From positions 186,001 through 250,000 of the forward strand of contig NZ_WNKG01000006.1 of assembly GCF_010119245.1 (NCBI RefSeq): 64,000 nt of DNA, in the 5' to 3' direction. The notes beneath the pieces were generated by a model. The model was given only the letters and a program-made list of their open reading frames with translations, was not told the origin of the DNA and did not search any database. This DNA comes from Cyclobacterium salsum. Lineage in GTDB: Bacteria; Bacteroidota; Bacteroidia; Cytophagales; Cyclobacteriaceae. Positions 27,217 to 35,277 of this stretch are shown in pieces (position 1 is the first letter of the stretch; the number at the start of each line of letters is the position of its first letter). A program made the position numbers and the translations under genes.

Positions 27217-28179
27217 ATGAGATTGTTTGGACTGACAAACGTTTTTTACGAGGAGAAATCCGATTATAAGTTTGAACAACTGAATGAATCATTGTTTATA
27301 GAAAGAATAATTGGAGAATTAAAAGACGCTTTGGGTAAGCGATTCACGGAATTCGAATTTTTTATCTACTCCAATCATAGAGTAAATAAAAAAAACCCGG
27401 GCTCCAAAAAGGATAGTATGCCCCCAAGTGCTAATTTAGCCTCTGATAAGAAGAAAATATTGCTTTATTTTTCGGACGAAGGAGGCTTGGATCCAAGTTT
27501 TTACGCCGACAAGTATTTTGCTATTTTTAAGGCCTACATAGGCACCCGGTTTCAGGCGCGTAATGTTTTCCCCCTCGCTCTAGGGTACGTTAATAGTGTT
27601 CCTGAATTCCCGGATAAGAAAATAAAAGAAAGAAAATACAATGTCTTTTTCAGGGGAAATCTCAACATGAATCGGATAAATTTTTATCGTACCTTTTCCA
27701 GTTTGGGATTTTTGTTGCCTCCGGAAAAATGGCTTACCCATGAATATTACCGTAAATTTTTGATCAAGCTGAAAAGTGATTTCAGCAAATTTTTCAGTGA
27801 TTCCATTATTATTTTTAATAGTGGATTTAAGGCAGGATTTTCTCCTGAAAAATACGGTCAGGTGTTGGCTGATTCCAAAATTGTCTTATGCCCCAAAGGG
27901 TATTTTATGACAGAGTGTTTCCGGCATTTTGAAGCCATGAGAGCTGGCTGTATCATTATTTCCGAACCGCTGCCCCCGACTCCTTTTTATCAGGAATCGC
28001 CTATTATTCAAATCGAAAATTGGGAAACCGGCTTGAGAATTACCAAAGAGCTTCTTCAGGATGAACGCCAATTGGAAGCTATTCATCAGCAAACCCGGCA
28101 GTGGTGGGTGGAAAAGTGTTCCGAAAAGGCAACGGCAAACTACATTATGAATAACATTGAAAAACTGGAAGCGTATTAG
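27217..28179 (+). CDS. Exostosin-like (GT47-type) glycosyltransferase
   Basis: 320 residues. The C-terminal half carries the pattern YGQVLADSKIVLCPKG, then CFRHFEAMRAGCIIISEPLPP, which resembles the exostosin domain of GT47 enzymes (the donor-binding Glu/Arg segment before a conserved Gly-Cys). YNVFFRGNLNMNRINFY precedes it. The N-terminal part is not recognisable. It would transfer a sugar of the repeat unit in the cytosol. It sits between two paralogous GT4-like genes. Confidence 0.72.
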   Translation: MRLFGLTNVFYEEKSDYKFEQLNESLFIERIIGELKDALGKRFTEFEFFIYSNHRVNKKNPGSKKDSMPPSANLASDKKKILLYFSDEGGLDPSFYADKYFAIFKAYIGTRFQARNVFPLALGYVNSVPEFPDKKIKERKYNVFFRGNLNMNRINFYRTFSSLGFLLPPEKWLTHEYYRKFLIKLKSDFSKFFSDSIIIFNSGFKAGFSPEKYGQVLADSKIVLCPKGYFMTECFRHFEAMRAGCIIISEPLPPTPFYQESPIIQIENWETGLRITKELLQDERQLEAIHQQTRQWWVEKCSEKATANYIMNNIEKLEAY

Positions 28180-28194
28180 AAATCTATTTTTATT

Positions 28195-29313
28195 ATGAAT
28201 AATAAAATTAAAGTACTTTTAATAAACTCTTACTCCTTCGAAAAGATCCACCAAAATTTTTTAAACGGAATAAATCCCAGCCATTACCTAATGGGGAAAA
28301 TTGAACTCGAAAAATCGGGTGACTTTCAAGTAGACATCCATGTAAACCAAAAATACAAGTGGCTGGATATGATTGGTAAGGTAATCAAAATACCTTTTTT
28401 GGACCAACAGGTTAGGGCTTTGTTTATGCTCCGTCGTTATGATCTGATTTACATGCCCTACCCCCTGTCTACCAGTAGGCTGTTGGCCATGCTAAAAATG
28501 ATTGGAATTGTAAAAACCCCCATGGTGGGACTGGCCCACCAGAATTTTATTTATTACAAGAAAACGGGAGCGTTTCTCAATAAATTTGGCATAAAACGTC
28601 TCAGGCAGTTTGATGCCTTCGCCTTTTTTTCCACGAAGCTCATGGAAAAAACCGGAAGGGACCTGGAGTTTACTTCTGAGGAAATGCAGGATAGGTGCTT
28701 TCCGGTTCGCTGGGGAGCAGACCTTTCCTTTTACGAAAACGTGAAAGAATTGAAAACGTCGGACTATGTACCTTACGCGGTCTGTGCGGGCACAGCAGAT
28801 CGCGATTACGATATGTTGATCAAGGCCTTTGAAAATATTCCCCTATGTTTGAAAATCTATTGTACGCCCAACACCATTCCAAATGCCGATCGCTTACCGC
28901 CAAACGTAATTGTCGATACTACCTGGGTACCTTATGATCAACTTTTACAAGCGTATGCAAACGCTGAATTTATCATCATTCCTCTAAAAGAAGAAATAAA
29001 AAACAAAGGAAATACCTACGGATTGACGGTGTTGTTAGATGCCCTAGCCGTAGGGAAGCCGGTGTTGATGACTCATCATTCCTTTCTTGACATAGACCTG
29101 GAAGAAGAGAAAATAGGGCTATGGGTGAAAGAAAACACCAGTTTGGGTTGGGAGTCGAAACTGAAGCAGATGATTAGCCCTGAAACGGATCTGTCCCAAA
29201 TGGGAAAAACGGCCAAAAACCTACACATTGAAAAATATAATATTGATTATTTCGCTCAACAAATGGCGAGTCTCTTTAAAACGGTTCTCTATAGAAAGAA
29301 GGCTAATTCCTAA
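28195..29313 (+). CDS. Glycosyltransferase, GT4-like, paralogue B
   Basis: 372 residues, alignable over its length with the protein at 26056: INSYSFEKIHQNF, GKIELEKSG, LDQQVRALF, YDLIYMPYPLSTSRLL, AGTADRDYDMLIKAFE, PNADRLPPNVIVDTTWVPYDQLLQAY and LLDALAVGKPVLMT. The two probably use related donors or acceptors. It is the last gene of the plus-strand EPS block. No plus-strand terminator is seen after it. Confidence 0.83.
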   Translation: MNNKIKVLLINSYSFEKIHQNFLNGINPSHYLMGKIELEKSGDFQVDIHVNQKYKWLDMIGKVIKIPFLDQQVRALFMLRRYDLIYMPYPLSTSRLLAMLKMIGIVKTPMVGLAHQNFIYYKKTGAFLNKFGIKRLRQFDAFAFFSTKLMEKTGRDLEFTSEEMQDRCFPVRWGADLSFYENVKELKTSDYVPYAVCAGTADRDYDMLIKAFENIPLCLKIYCTPNTIPNADRLPPNVIVDTTWVPYDQLLQAYANAEFIIIPLKEEIKNKGNTYGLTVLLDALAVGKPVLMTHHSFLDIDLEEEKIGLWVKENTSLGWESKLKQMISPETDLSQMGKTAKNLHIEKYNIDYFAQQMASLFKTVLYRKKANS

Positions 29314-29481
29314 GCTTGATAATGGCCCCCTTCACTTGATTGACGATAAAATCATTACCTTTTTGAGAGATCCAAAAACTGCCTGTATTTTAACCGGCTG
29401 GTAATTTTTTCAGCAAGCTTCGCTCTTTTTATTTGCAATAATTTTTGTACCTGCCGCTGTCCAATTTAGCATTACCGTAAA

Positions 29482-29517
29482 ATAAAAAAATCCCCTGGAT
29501 TTTTGATCCAGGGGATT
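29482..29517 (-). terminator. Rho-independent terminator of the beta-helix/malectin gene
   Basis: A perfect 12-pair stem (29489-29500 with 29506-29517, core ATCCCCTGGAT) with a five-base loop. On the minus strand it is followed by TTTTTTATTTTA, so it serves the gene whose stop is at 29542. On the plus strand no T run follows. Confidence 0.8.
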
Positions 29518-29541
29518 AAAAGACCAATCACTTTTTCCAAC

Positions 29542-32500
29542 TTAAGGATTTACGATCAGCCTTTGTTTACTGAGGATGGTTTGATCGTTGCTTACGCTAA
29601 TCAGGTACATGCCCTGAGACAGGTTGTCCAATGGGATGGTATACTGATCGCCTGAAGTTCTGATCCAATCCAGTTCGAACTGGCCAACTAATTGACCATT
29701 CATGTTGTGAATAAGAACCCTTCCCTGGCCAATTTCTTGCCCTAAAACCAAGGAGGCTTTGTCTTTAGCAGGGTTAGGGAAAATCTTCATCTCATTTTGT
29801 TCGGCATTTTCCAGAAAAAGGTCCATTTCTTTATACCCTCGACCAAACATTTCTTTATACCCTCTGCTAAACATTTCTCTGTAGCCGCGGAGGTTACTTC
29901 CATCGATGGCGTTTTTGGCTCCGTCGCCGATGATGGCAATCCCTGAGATACTGGCCCTGTTTTCTTTTGCGGTTAACGCCAAATTCAGAATACCATCCGT
30001 CACCGTGATGTTTTCAAAGGCCAGTAAGGTGGGGGCATTTCTGTTTTCTACGTAGATATCGAAGCCTTCTTTTACCATTTCACCTTCCAAAGCCAGGTCA
30101 AACACCCTTCTTCCGGCCGTTGCGTAAGGACCTCCATGTCCAAACCACAATTCGTTATGCATGGTAAGTACGGTATACGTACCATTGGGAACGGGTATGG
30201 CATAATTCAGGTTTTCAGCATTTCGTTCTGTTTGGAAAAGCTTCGTTGCTGATGCGTTGCTGTTTTCAAAACGATAAGACTGCTGATTGTAATAGGCTTC
30301 TGTGTTTTCCTCAGCAATAAAGAGGTTGCCATTAATCGTTTCGTCAGTCGTTCCTCCGGTATTCAAAAAGAACACGTGGTCTGTTCCGGTTTTCTCCACC
30401 GTCACGCTATTTTCCTTAAAAATAGCCAGTGCAGAAATGGATGCCCTGTTGGCACTCGCCACCATACCCAGATTTAGCACCCCATCCTTAACAAGTACCT
30501 TTTCAAAAGTCAGGATGGTAGGCTCGTTGTTATTTTCAACGAATATATCAAAATCATCTTTCGCCAAATTGTCTTCCAGAAAAATGTCAAAGACTCTGTT
30601 TCCTGCTTTCGCTTTAGCCCCTCTATGATTATGATTCAACTCGTTGTGGTAGGTTTTGATGGTATAGCTTCCGTTAGGGACCGGGATACTATAATTCAAT
30701 ACCTCACCATTCCGTTCTTTTTGGAACAATGGCTCCGAGCTTGCATCCGTATTGGTATAGGTAGAGGAGGCACTAAAGTAGCCCAGGTTATAGTCGGCTA
30801 TGAATTCTTCTCCCTCATACTGTACGTTTCTGTAGTGTCCGGTTTTTAACCGCATAAAAGGTTCGAGCACTACAGATTCGGTCGGTGTCGATACCGAGGA
30901 ATTGCTCTCTGAAAAGATGGCCAAACCACTGATACTTGCCCGGTTGGTAGAAGCACTCATTCCTAATTTTAGGTTGCCATCAGTCACCTCAATGGACTCA
31001 AAAGTCAGGACAAGTGGTTTGTTGTTGTTTTCAACAAATAAATCGAGGTTTTCTTTGACCATTTTATCTTCAAGAAGTATGTCAAAAACTCTCCTTCCTA
31101 TTGCGGAAGAGGGGCCTGCCTGTCCGAAGTACAACTCATTATGGAACGTTTTGACGGTATAGGTTCCATTTGGGACTGGTATTTCAAGAGCGAACTCCTC
31201 TCCATTTCTTTCAGTCTGGAACAAAGGCTCCTGGAACTTGGTGTTGGAATAGGTGTATGTTTTTCCGGAAATGTGGCTGGTTACTGCCTGCTCACCTTCA
31301 AAGTCAGTTCCTCCGTATACTATTTCCTTTTGAGTACCCAGATTTACGAATAGGCTAAACGCTGGCTCCAGGTCGCTGATGGGGTTCTCGGCAGTTTCTT
31401 CCTCTGTAGGAGTAGGTTCGGTTATAACCTCTTTGGCTGAAACCGTCACCACCACTTCATCCGACAATCCCTTACCATTTTCATTATCTACTGCCTGTAA
31501 AGCCAGTGTAAAAGCCCCTTCCTGAACAGAAGTCCAGGTAAATTCGAAAGGAGAATCCGTGGAGGATGCGAAGGAATTTCCGTTCACCAAAAGGTCAACC
31601 CGCGCGACTTCTCCGTCCAGATCTATCGCTGAACCAGACACCACCATGCTTTCCCCAGTGTTGATTTCCGTATTTTCAAGAGGTTGGGTCAGGGTGATGA
31701 TGGGCATGACGTTTTCCTTCTTGACCTCGATGGCGACACTGTCTGAGAAAACCGTTCTTCCGTAAACATCTACTGCCTCAGCGTAAATAAAGTGGGAACC
31801 AAAAGGAACATTTTCCCAGGTACAAGCTAAGGGGCTCTCTGTTTCTTCTGAGATTAATGTTTCACAAAAGTAATAGTTAACTTTTTCTACTTCTAATTCC
31901 CTTCCTTGGTCTACAGTTAACGTAATGGGAAGATCATCTCCCTCGATCATGCCGGAACCATACTCAGGAATGATTACTCTGGCCACTTGAATGGGTTCAG
32001 GTTGAGCAATTGTTTCCTCTGACGTTTTGATTAATATTATGGAGCGAAATGGCTCCAGCTCGATACTTCCGGAATAGCTTTTGTTATTCATGTCAACATA
32101 TTCCCCGGATAGACTGACCGATTTTTTAGAATACCCTTCGTTGTATGCAAAAAATATTTTGTCATCAGGGTTGGTCACTTTCAGATCAGCCTCGTAAACG
32201 CTCAGGTTGTCCATTTGAAAATCGGCGTATCCCACATTTTCGAATTTGAACATCAGAACCGTTTCGCTTGAAGTTACTACCGGACTCAGTAGGATCTCGA
32301 ATTCGTTTCTTTCGGTTGAAAATTCCACGGTATTAACGGCACTGATTGTTCTCCAGGGAGAAAATTTCTCTCTTAAATAAGCTTTGCCTGCAAAATCCTT
32401 GTTTCCGATTCCGCTAAAACGAATCAAGTAATTAGTTCCTTCTACCACTTTTCCGACACTCACATTCATTTCAAAAGTTCCGGATCCGGTTACACGTAAG

Positions 32501-34479
32501 GCTCCACCATCCAATTTGGAATTACTAACCCATGAAGTTTGTCCATTTTTTACGGTAACGTAATCGGCATCCTTGTCAAATCCCTCGTTATCGTATTTGT
32601 TTTCGCCGATTACGCCATTTACTTCGTAGGAGGGGATGGACACGGGGTGAATTTTGGAACCGGCATCTTTACCGTATAAGCTTTTCCAACCATCCAGATC
32701 CAATAATTTGGTTACCTCATAACTAGTTCCCATGTTGTACTTGTTGATGATCCGGTAATTATCGGTCATCGGACTTGCGTACACATTATTGTAAAAAGAC
32801 CCCATTTGTCCAAGGTCATTTTTCACGGAGCTCAGGTTTAGATTATTCTGCTCTCCATTTTGAGAGAAAAACAGGTTGTTTTCAATGGTGTTGTTGCGAA
32901 TATCCGCACCCATATAGTCGTTTCTAAAAAATAATTGGTAGGTGCTATTGTAGATGGTATTGTGGTGAATGTGATTTTGTCTGGCATTATGCAGGTAGAT
33001 GCCTTTGCTGGAAATATTAGCAATGGTATTGTAGGCTACTTCTACGCCACTGGTATTGTCATCCAGGTAGATGCCCTCGGACTGAGGTTTGGCTAATGCA
33101 GATCGGATATTAGTTCCTTCCACCACGCCATGTCCATTCAGGATGATGTTTCCGATGACTTTTCGATTGTAATACGTCTCATTGCTGTTGCCAGTGTAAA
33201 CATAGATTCCGCCACCGTCATTTTTGGTCTTGTTAAAATGATTGATGAAATTGTTCTTCACCACACTATTGTTTCCTCCAAAGCGGATTCCAACATAGCC
33301 CGAGTTGACGATCCTGTTGCCTTCAATCAAGTTGTTGTCGTTAGGAGAGAAAATGCCAAATCCATTTCCATCCCCTGACTTTCCCATGCCGGGAAATAAC
33401 TGGATGTTGTTGATTCGGTTATTTCGGATGACGGCATCGTCACAGGATTTCAATTCAATACCGGAATTATGAATATCAATAACCTCGTTTCCTTCCAGGC
33501 GTAGCTTGTAATTTCCTTCGCCATAAATGCCATTTTCCCCAACCATTTCCACTTTGGAATTTTTGATCGTCACATTAGTACCTGTTGTGAGGTGAATGGC
33601 ATTGGCATTGGCCCCTTTAAAGTGTAGGTTTTCGACCACCACATGATCTACCCGTTTTACCTGTGTTAGTAGATTTTCAAGCGCAGCTATTTTTACCGAA
33701 TGCCTGGATGGCGATTCGTTTCCAAAGAATACCTTCAGATTAGCGTTTTGGATATCGTAGTACCACTCTCCAAGTTGATCCAATGTTTTGATGTGGTTTT
33801 GGATAAAATACCCAAATTCAGCCTTAGGCTGGTAGCTTGTTTCGCTGTTTGAGGCGTACTTTATGGTATTGCCGGAGTGAGAAGTAATTTTGTGACGGTC
33901 CAGGATCCAATAGATTTTTCGGATCACAACTTCAGCACCCGTCCAGTTAGGCCAGGAACTCAGTTCCTTGTCGGTAATGGAATTCCATGAGGTAGATTCA
34001 TAAGTTAAGTACCCTTTATTGTCACTATCCGAATTGGGAAACCGACCCATTTCTCTGTCCTTATCATTGAAAACCACCAAAGTGGTAGGCCTGGATTCTA
34101 ATTGAGAATGACTGGCCTCATATATACCATTACCTATGGATTTCCAAGAGGTAAGATCTACTAAACCGGTGATCACGGGGTTTGCTCCGCTTCCATAGTC
34201 ACCGATGGTGATGGGATTACTTGAAGTACCGGAATTACTCATAACAATGGTACCGAAATAAGTCTCTCCTCTTCTGAAGAGTACTTTGTCCCCAGGTTGA
34301 AGGGAAGAAAATACTGCGTTCAGTTTTGCGATTGATTTCCAGGGAGTCTCAGGGTTTTGAGCTTGAGAAAAACTTCTGGAATCGTCTCCCTTTTCTTTGG
34401 AAATATGGTAATCGGTAGCAAAAGATGCTGAGACCACCAGAAAAGTGAAGATTGCGATTAAAAATACACGTGTTTTCAT
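29542..34479 (-). CDS. Giant secreted right-handed beta-helix protein with Ig-like, malectin-like and T9SS domains
   Basis: 1645 residues from the ATG at 34479, where a clean signal peptide starts (MKTRVFLIAIFTFLVVSASFA); the frame is open 24 codons further up. Order: a parallel beta-helix region with PWKSIAKLNAVF, LQPGDKVLFRRGETYF and many NNxIxN turns (about 25-620), a carbohydrate-binding-like stretch, two Ig-like domains (about 860-1050), three malectin-like repeats, a short RGYKEMF repeat, and a T9SS sorting domain (KIFPNPAKDKASL to the end). The helix resembles lyases of the PL6/chondroitinase B type, but a catalytic site was not confirmed. It would be secreted to the cell surface or medium. 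Confidence 0.87.
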   Translation of the reverse strand: MKTRVFLIAIFTFLVVSASFATDYHISKEKGDDSRSFSQAQNPETPWKSIAKLNAVFSSLQPGDKVLFRRGETYFGTIVMSNSGTSSNPITIGDYGSGANPVITGLVDLTSWKSIGNGIYEASHSQLESRPTTLVVFNDKDREMGRFPNSDSDNKGYLTYESTSWNSITDKELSSWPNWTGAEVVIRKIYWILDRHKITSHSGNTIKYASNSETSYQPKAEFGYFIQNHIKTLDQLGEWYYDIQNANLKVFFGNESPSRHSVKIAALENLLTQVKRVDHVVVENLHFKGANANAIHLTTGTNVTIKNSKVEMVGENGIYGEGNYKLRLEGNEVIDIHNSGIELKSCDDAVIRNNRINNIQLFPGMGKSGDGNGFGIFSPNDNNLIEGNRIVNSGYVGIRFGGNNSVVKNNFINHFNKTKNDGGGIYVYTGNSNETYYNRKVIGNIILNGHGVVEGTNIRSALAKPQSEGIYLDDNTSGVEVAYNTIANISSKGIYLHNARQNHIHHNTIYNSTYQLFFRNDYMGADIRNNTIENNLFFSQNGEQNNLNLSSVKNDLGQMGSFYNNVYASPMTDNYRIINKYNMGTSYEVTKLLDLDGWKSLYGKDAGSKIHPVSIPSYEVNGVIGENKYDNEGFDKDADYVTVKNGQTSWVSNSKLDGGALRVTGSGTFEMNVSVGKVVEGTNYLIRFSGIGNKDFAGKAYLREKFSPWRTISAVNTVEFSTERNEFEILLSPVVTSSETVLMFKFENVGYADFQMDNLSVYEADLKVTNPDDKIFFAYNEGYSKKSVSLSGEYVDMNNKSYSGSIELEPFRSIILIKTSEETIAQPEPIQVARVIIPEYGSGMIEGDDLPITLTVDQGRELEVEKVNYYFCETLISEETESPLACTWENVPFGSHFIYAEAVDVYGRTVFSDSVAIEVKKENVMPIITLTQPLENTEINTGESMVVSGSAIDLDGEVARVDLLVNGNSFASSTDSPFEFTWTSVQEGAFTLALQAVDNENGKGLSDEVVVTVSAKEVITEPTPTEEETAENPISDLEPAFSLFVNLGTQKEIVYGGTDFEGEQAVTSHISGKTYTYSNTKFQEPLFQTERNGEEFALEIPVPNGTYTVKTFHNELYFGQAGPSSAIGRRVFDILLEDKMVKENLDLFVENNNKPLVLTFESIEVTDGNLKLGMSASTNRASISGLAIFSESNSSVSTPTESVVLEPFMRLKTGHYRNVQYEGEEFIADYNLGYFSASSTYTNTDASSEPLFQKERNGEVLNYSIPVPNGSYTIKTYHNELNHNHRGAKAKAGNRVFDIFLEDNLAKDDFDIFVENNNEPTILTFEKVLVKDGVLNLGMVASANRASISALAIFKENSVTVEKTGTDHVFFLNTGGTTDETINGNLFIAEENTEAYYNQQSYRFENSNASATKLFQTERNAENLNYAIPVPNGTYTVLTMHNELWFGHGGPYATAGRRVFDLALEGEMVKEGFDIYVENRNAPTLLAFENITVTDGILNLALTAKENRASISGIAIIGDGAKNAIDGSNLRGYREMFSRGYKEMFGRGYKEMDLFLENAEQNEMKIFPNPAKDKASLVLGQEIGQGRVLIHNMNGQLVGQFELDWIRTSGDQYTIPLDNLSQGMYLISVSNDQTILSKQRLIVNP
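29824..29889 (-). repeat. Three tandem RGY[K/R]EM[F]x octapeptide units
   Basis: Within the large beta-helix protein, just before the T9SS domain, reads RGYREMFS, RGYKEMFG, RGYKEMDL. Units one and two keep seven of eight positions or better. The DNA repeat is also visible as near-identical 24-base units (ctttatacc...aaacat). Confidence 0.85.
29925..31370 (-). repeat. Three malectin-like repeats in the giant beta-helix protein
   Basis: Each unit of about 150 residues has the same markers: LFQTERNGE/LFQKERNGE/LFQTERNAE, then [I/N]PVPNGxYTxxTxHNEL, RRVFDI/NRVFDI/RRVFDL, VENNN[K/E]P or VENRNAP, and ENRASISGxAI-type ends. The fold resembles malectin domains that bind di- or oligosaccharides. The three units arose by internal duplication. 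Confidence 0.75.
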
Positions 34480-35277
34480 GAGTTCAGAAATTATATTTAT
34501 GACACTTGTTCCGTTTTTATTCTTCTTGATATTTTTTGAAGGAATATTCATTTTGTTCTATCTTTTCTGAATTATAAATTCCTAAAACAGTATTTTGACT
34601 ATTGAAATTAAATTTTTTGAATTTTATATATATCAAAATGATATTCTAAATATTCCTCTGTTTTTGTTAATTAATGATATAAAATATTTAAAACCAAATT
34701 TTATAACTGAGGATACATTTGGCGTAATGGGAGGGGAATAGGATAATTTCTGTATGTGATTTCAATATTGTTTTTGGAATTATTTTTATTGCCGATAGTC
34801 CTTAAAAAGGCACCGGTAAAAAATTTTAAAAAAAAAGACATTTTTTTTCGGTGAGTTTCAGAAGTTGCTGCTCTGACCGCATTTTCTAACTGAAAGGGCT
34901 AAAGGCAGGGGACGAAAATTTGTTTGGTGAAAAATTTTTAGGCGGTCTTCAATGCTGGATTTTCTGTTGAATCGGGGCGACGGGAGGATTTTTGAAGCAT
35001 TATGAGAGCCAGATTCCTTAAAAAAAGTTGAATCCGAATACGATTAGGCGGCCTCGGGGTGGATTGTATTATACTAATTTCATTAAAAACGAAATGGATT
35101 ACCTTAATCTACGCTTAGAACGGTCTGGAAAGACCATTTGTGAAAATGGCGAGGGGTAAAAAAAAACTCCAAATTATATTTTGTGCGTCGATTGAAGGGC
35201 AGAAAAGTTCTAACCGGTCGGAATTAGTATGGGATCTCAGTTCAGGAATTAAGGACGTATACTAGTTGTAGCTTGTT
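34480..35277. other. Long AT-rich intergenic region between the two beta-helix genes
   Basis: About 800 bases with no gene I can support. The part next to the large beta-helix gene (34560-34720) is very AT-rich and could hold its promoter, but no clear consensus was found. GGTCTGGAAAGACC near 35129 forms a short hairpin. The two flanking genes, both on the minus strand, must have separate promoters. Confidence 0.4.

Noticed and set aside
30302-33378. Several plus-strand frames inside the giant beta-helix gene
   Set aside because: They are antisense to a long, well-supported gene with signal peptide and T9SS domain, and their translations have no domain or signal.
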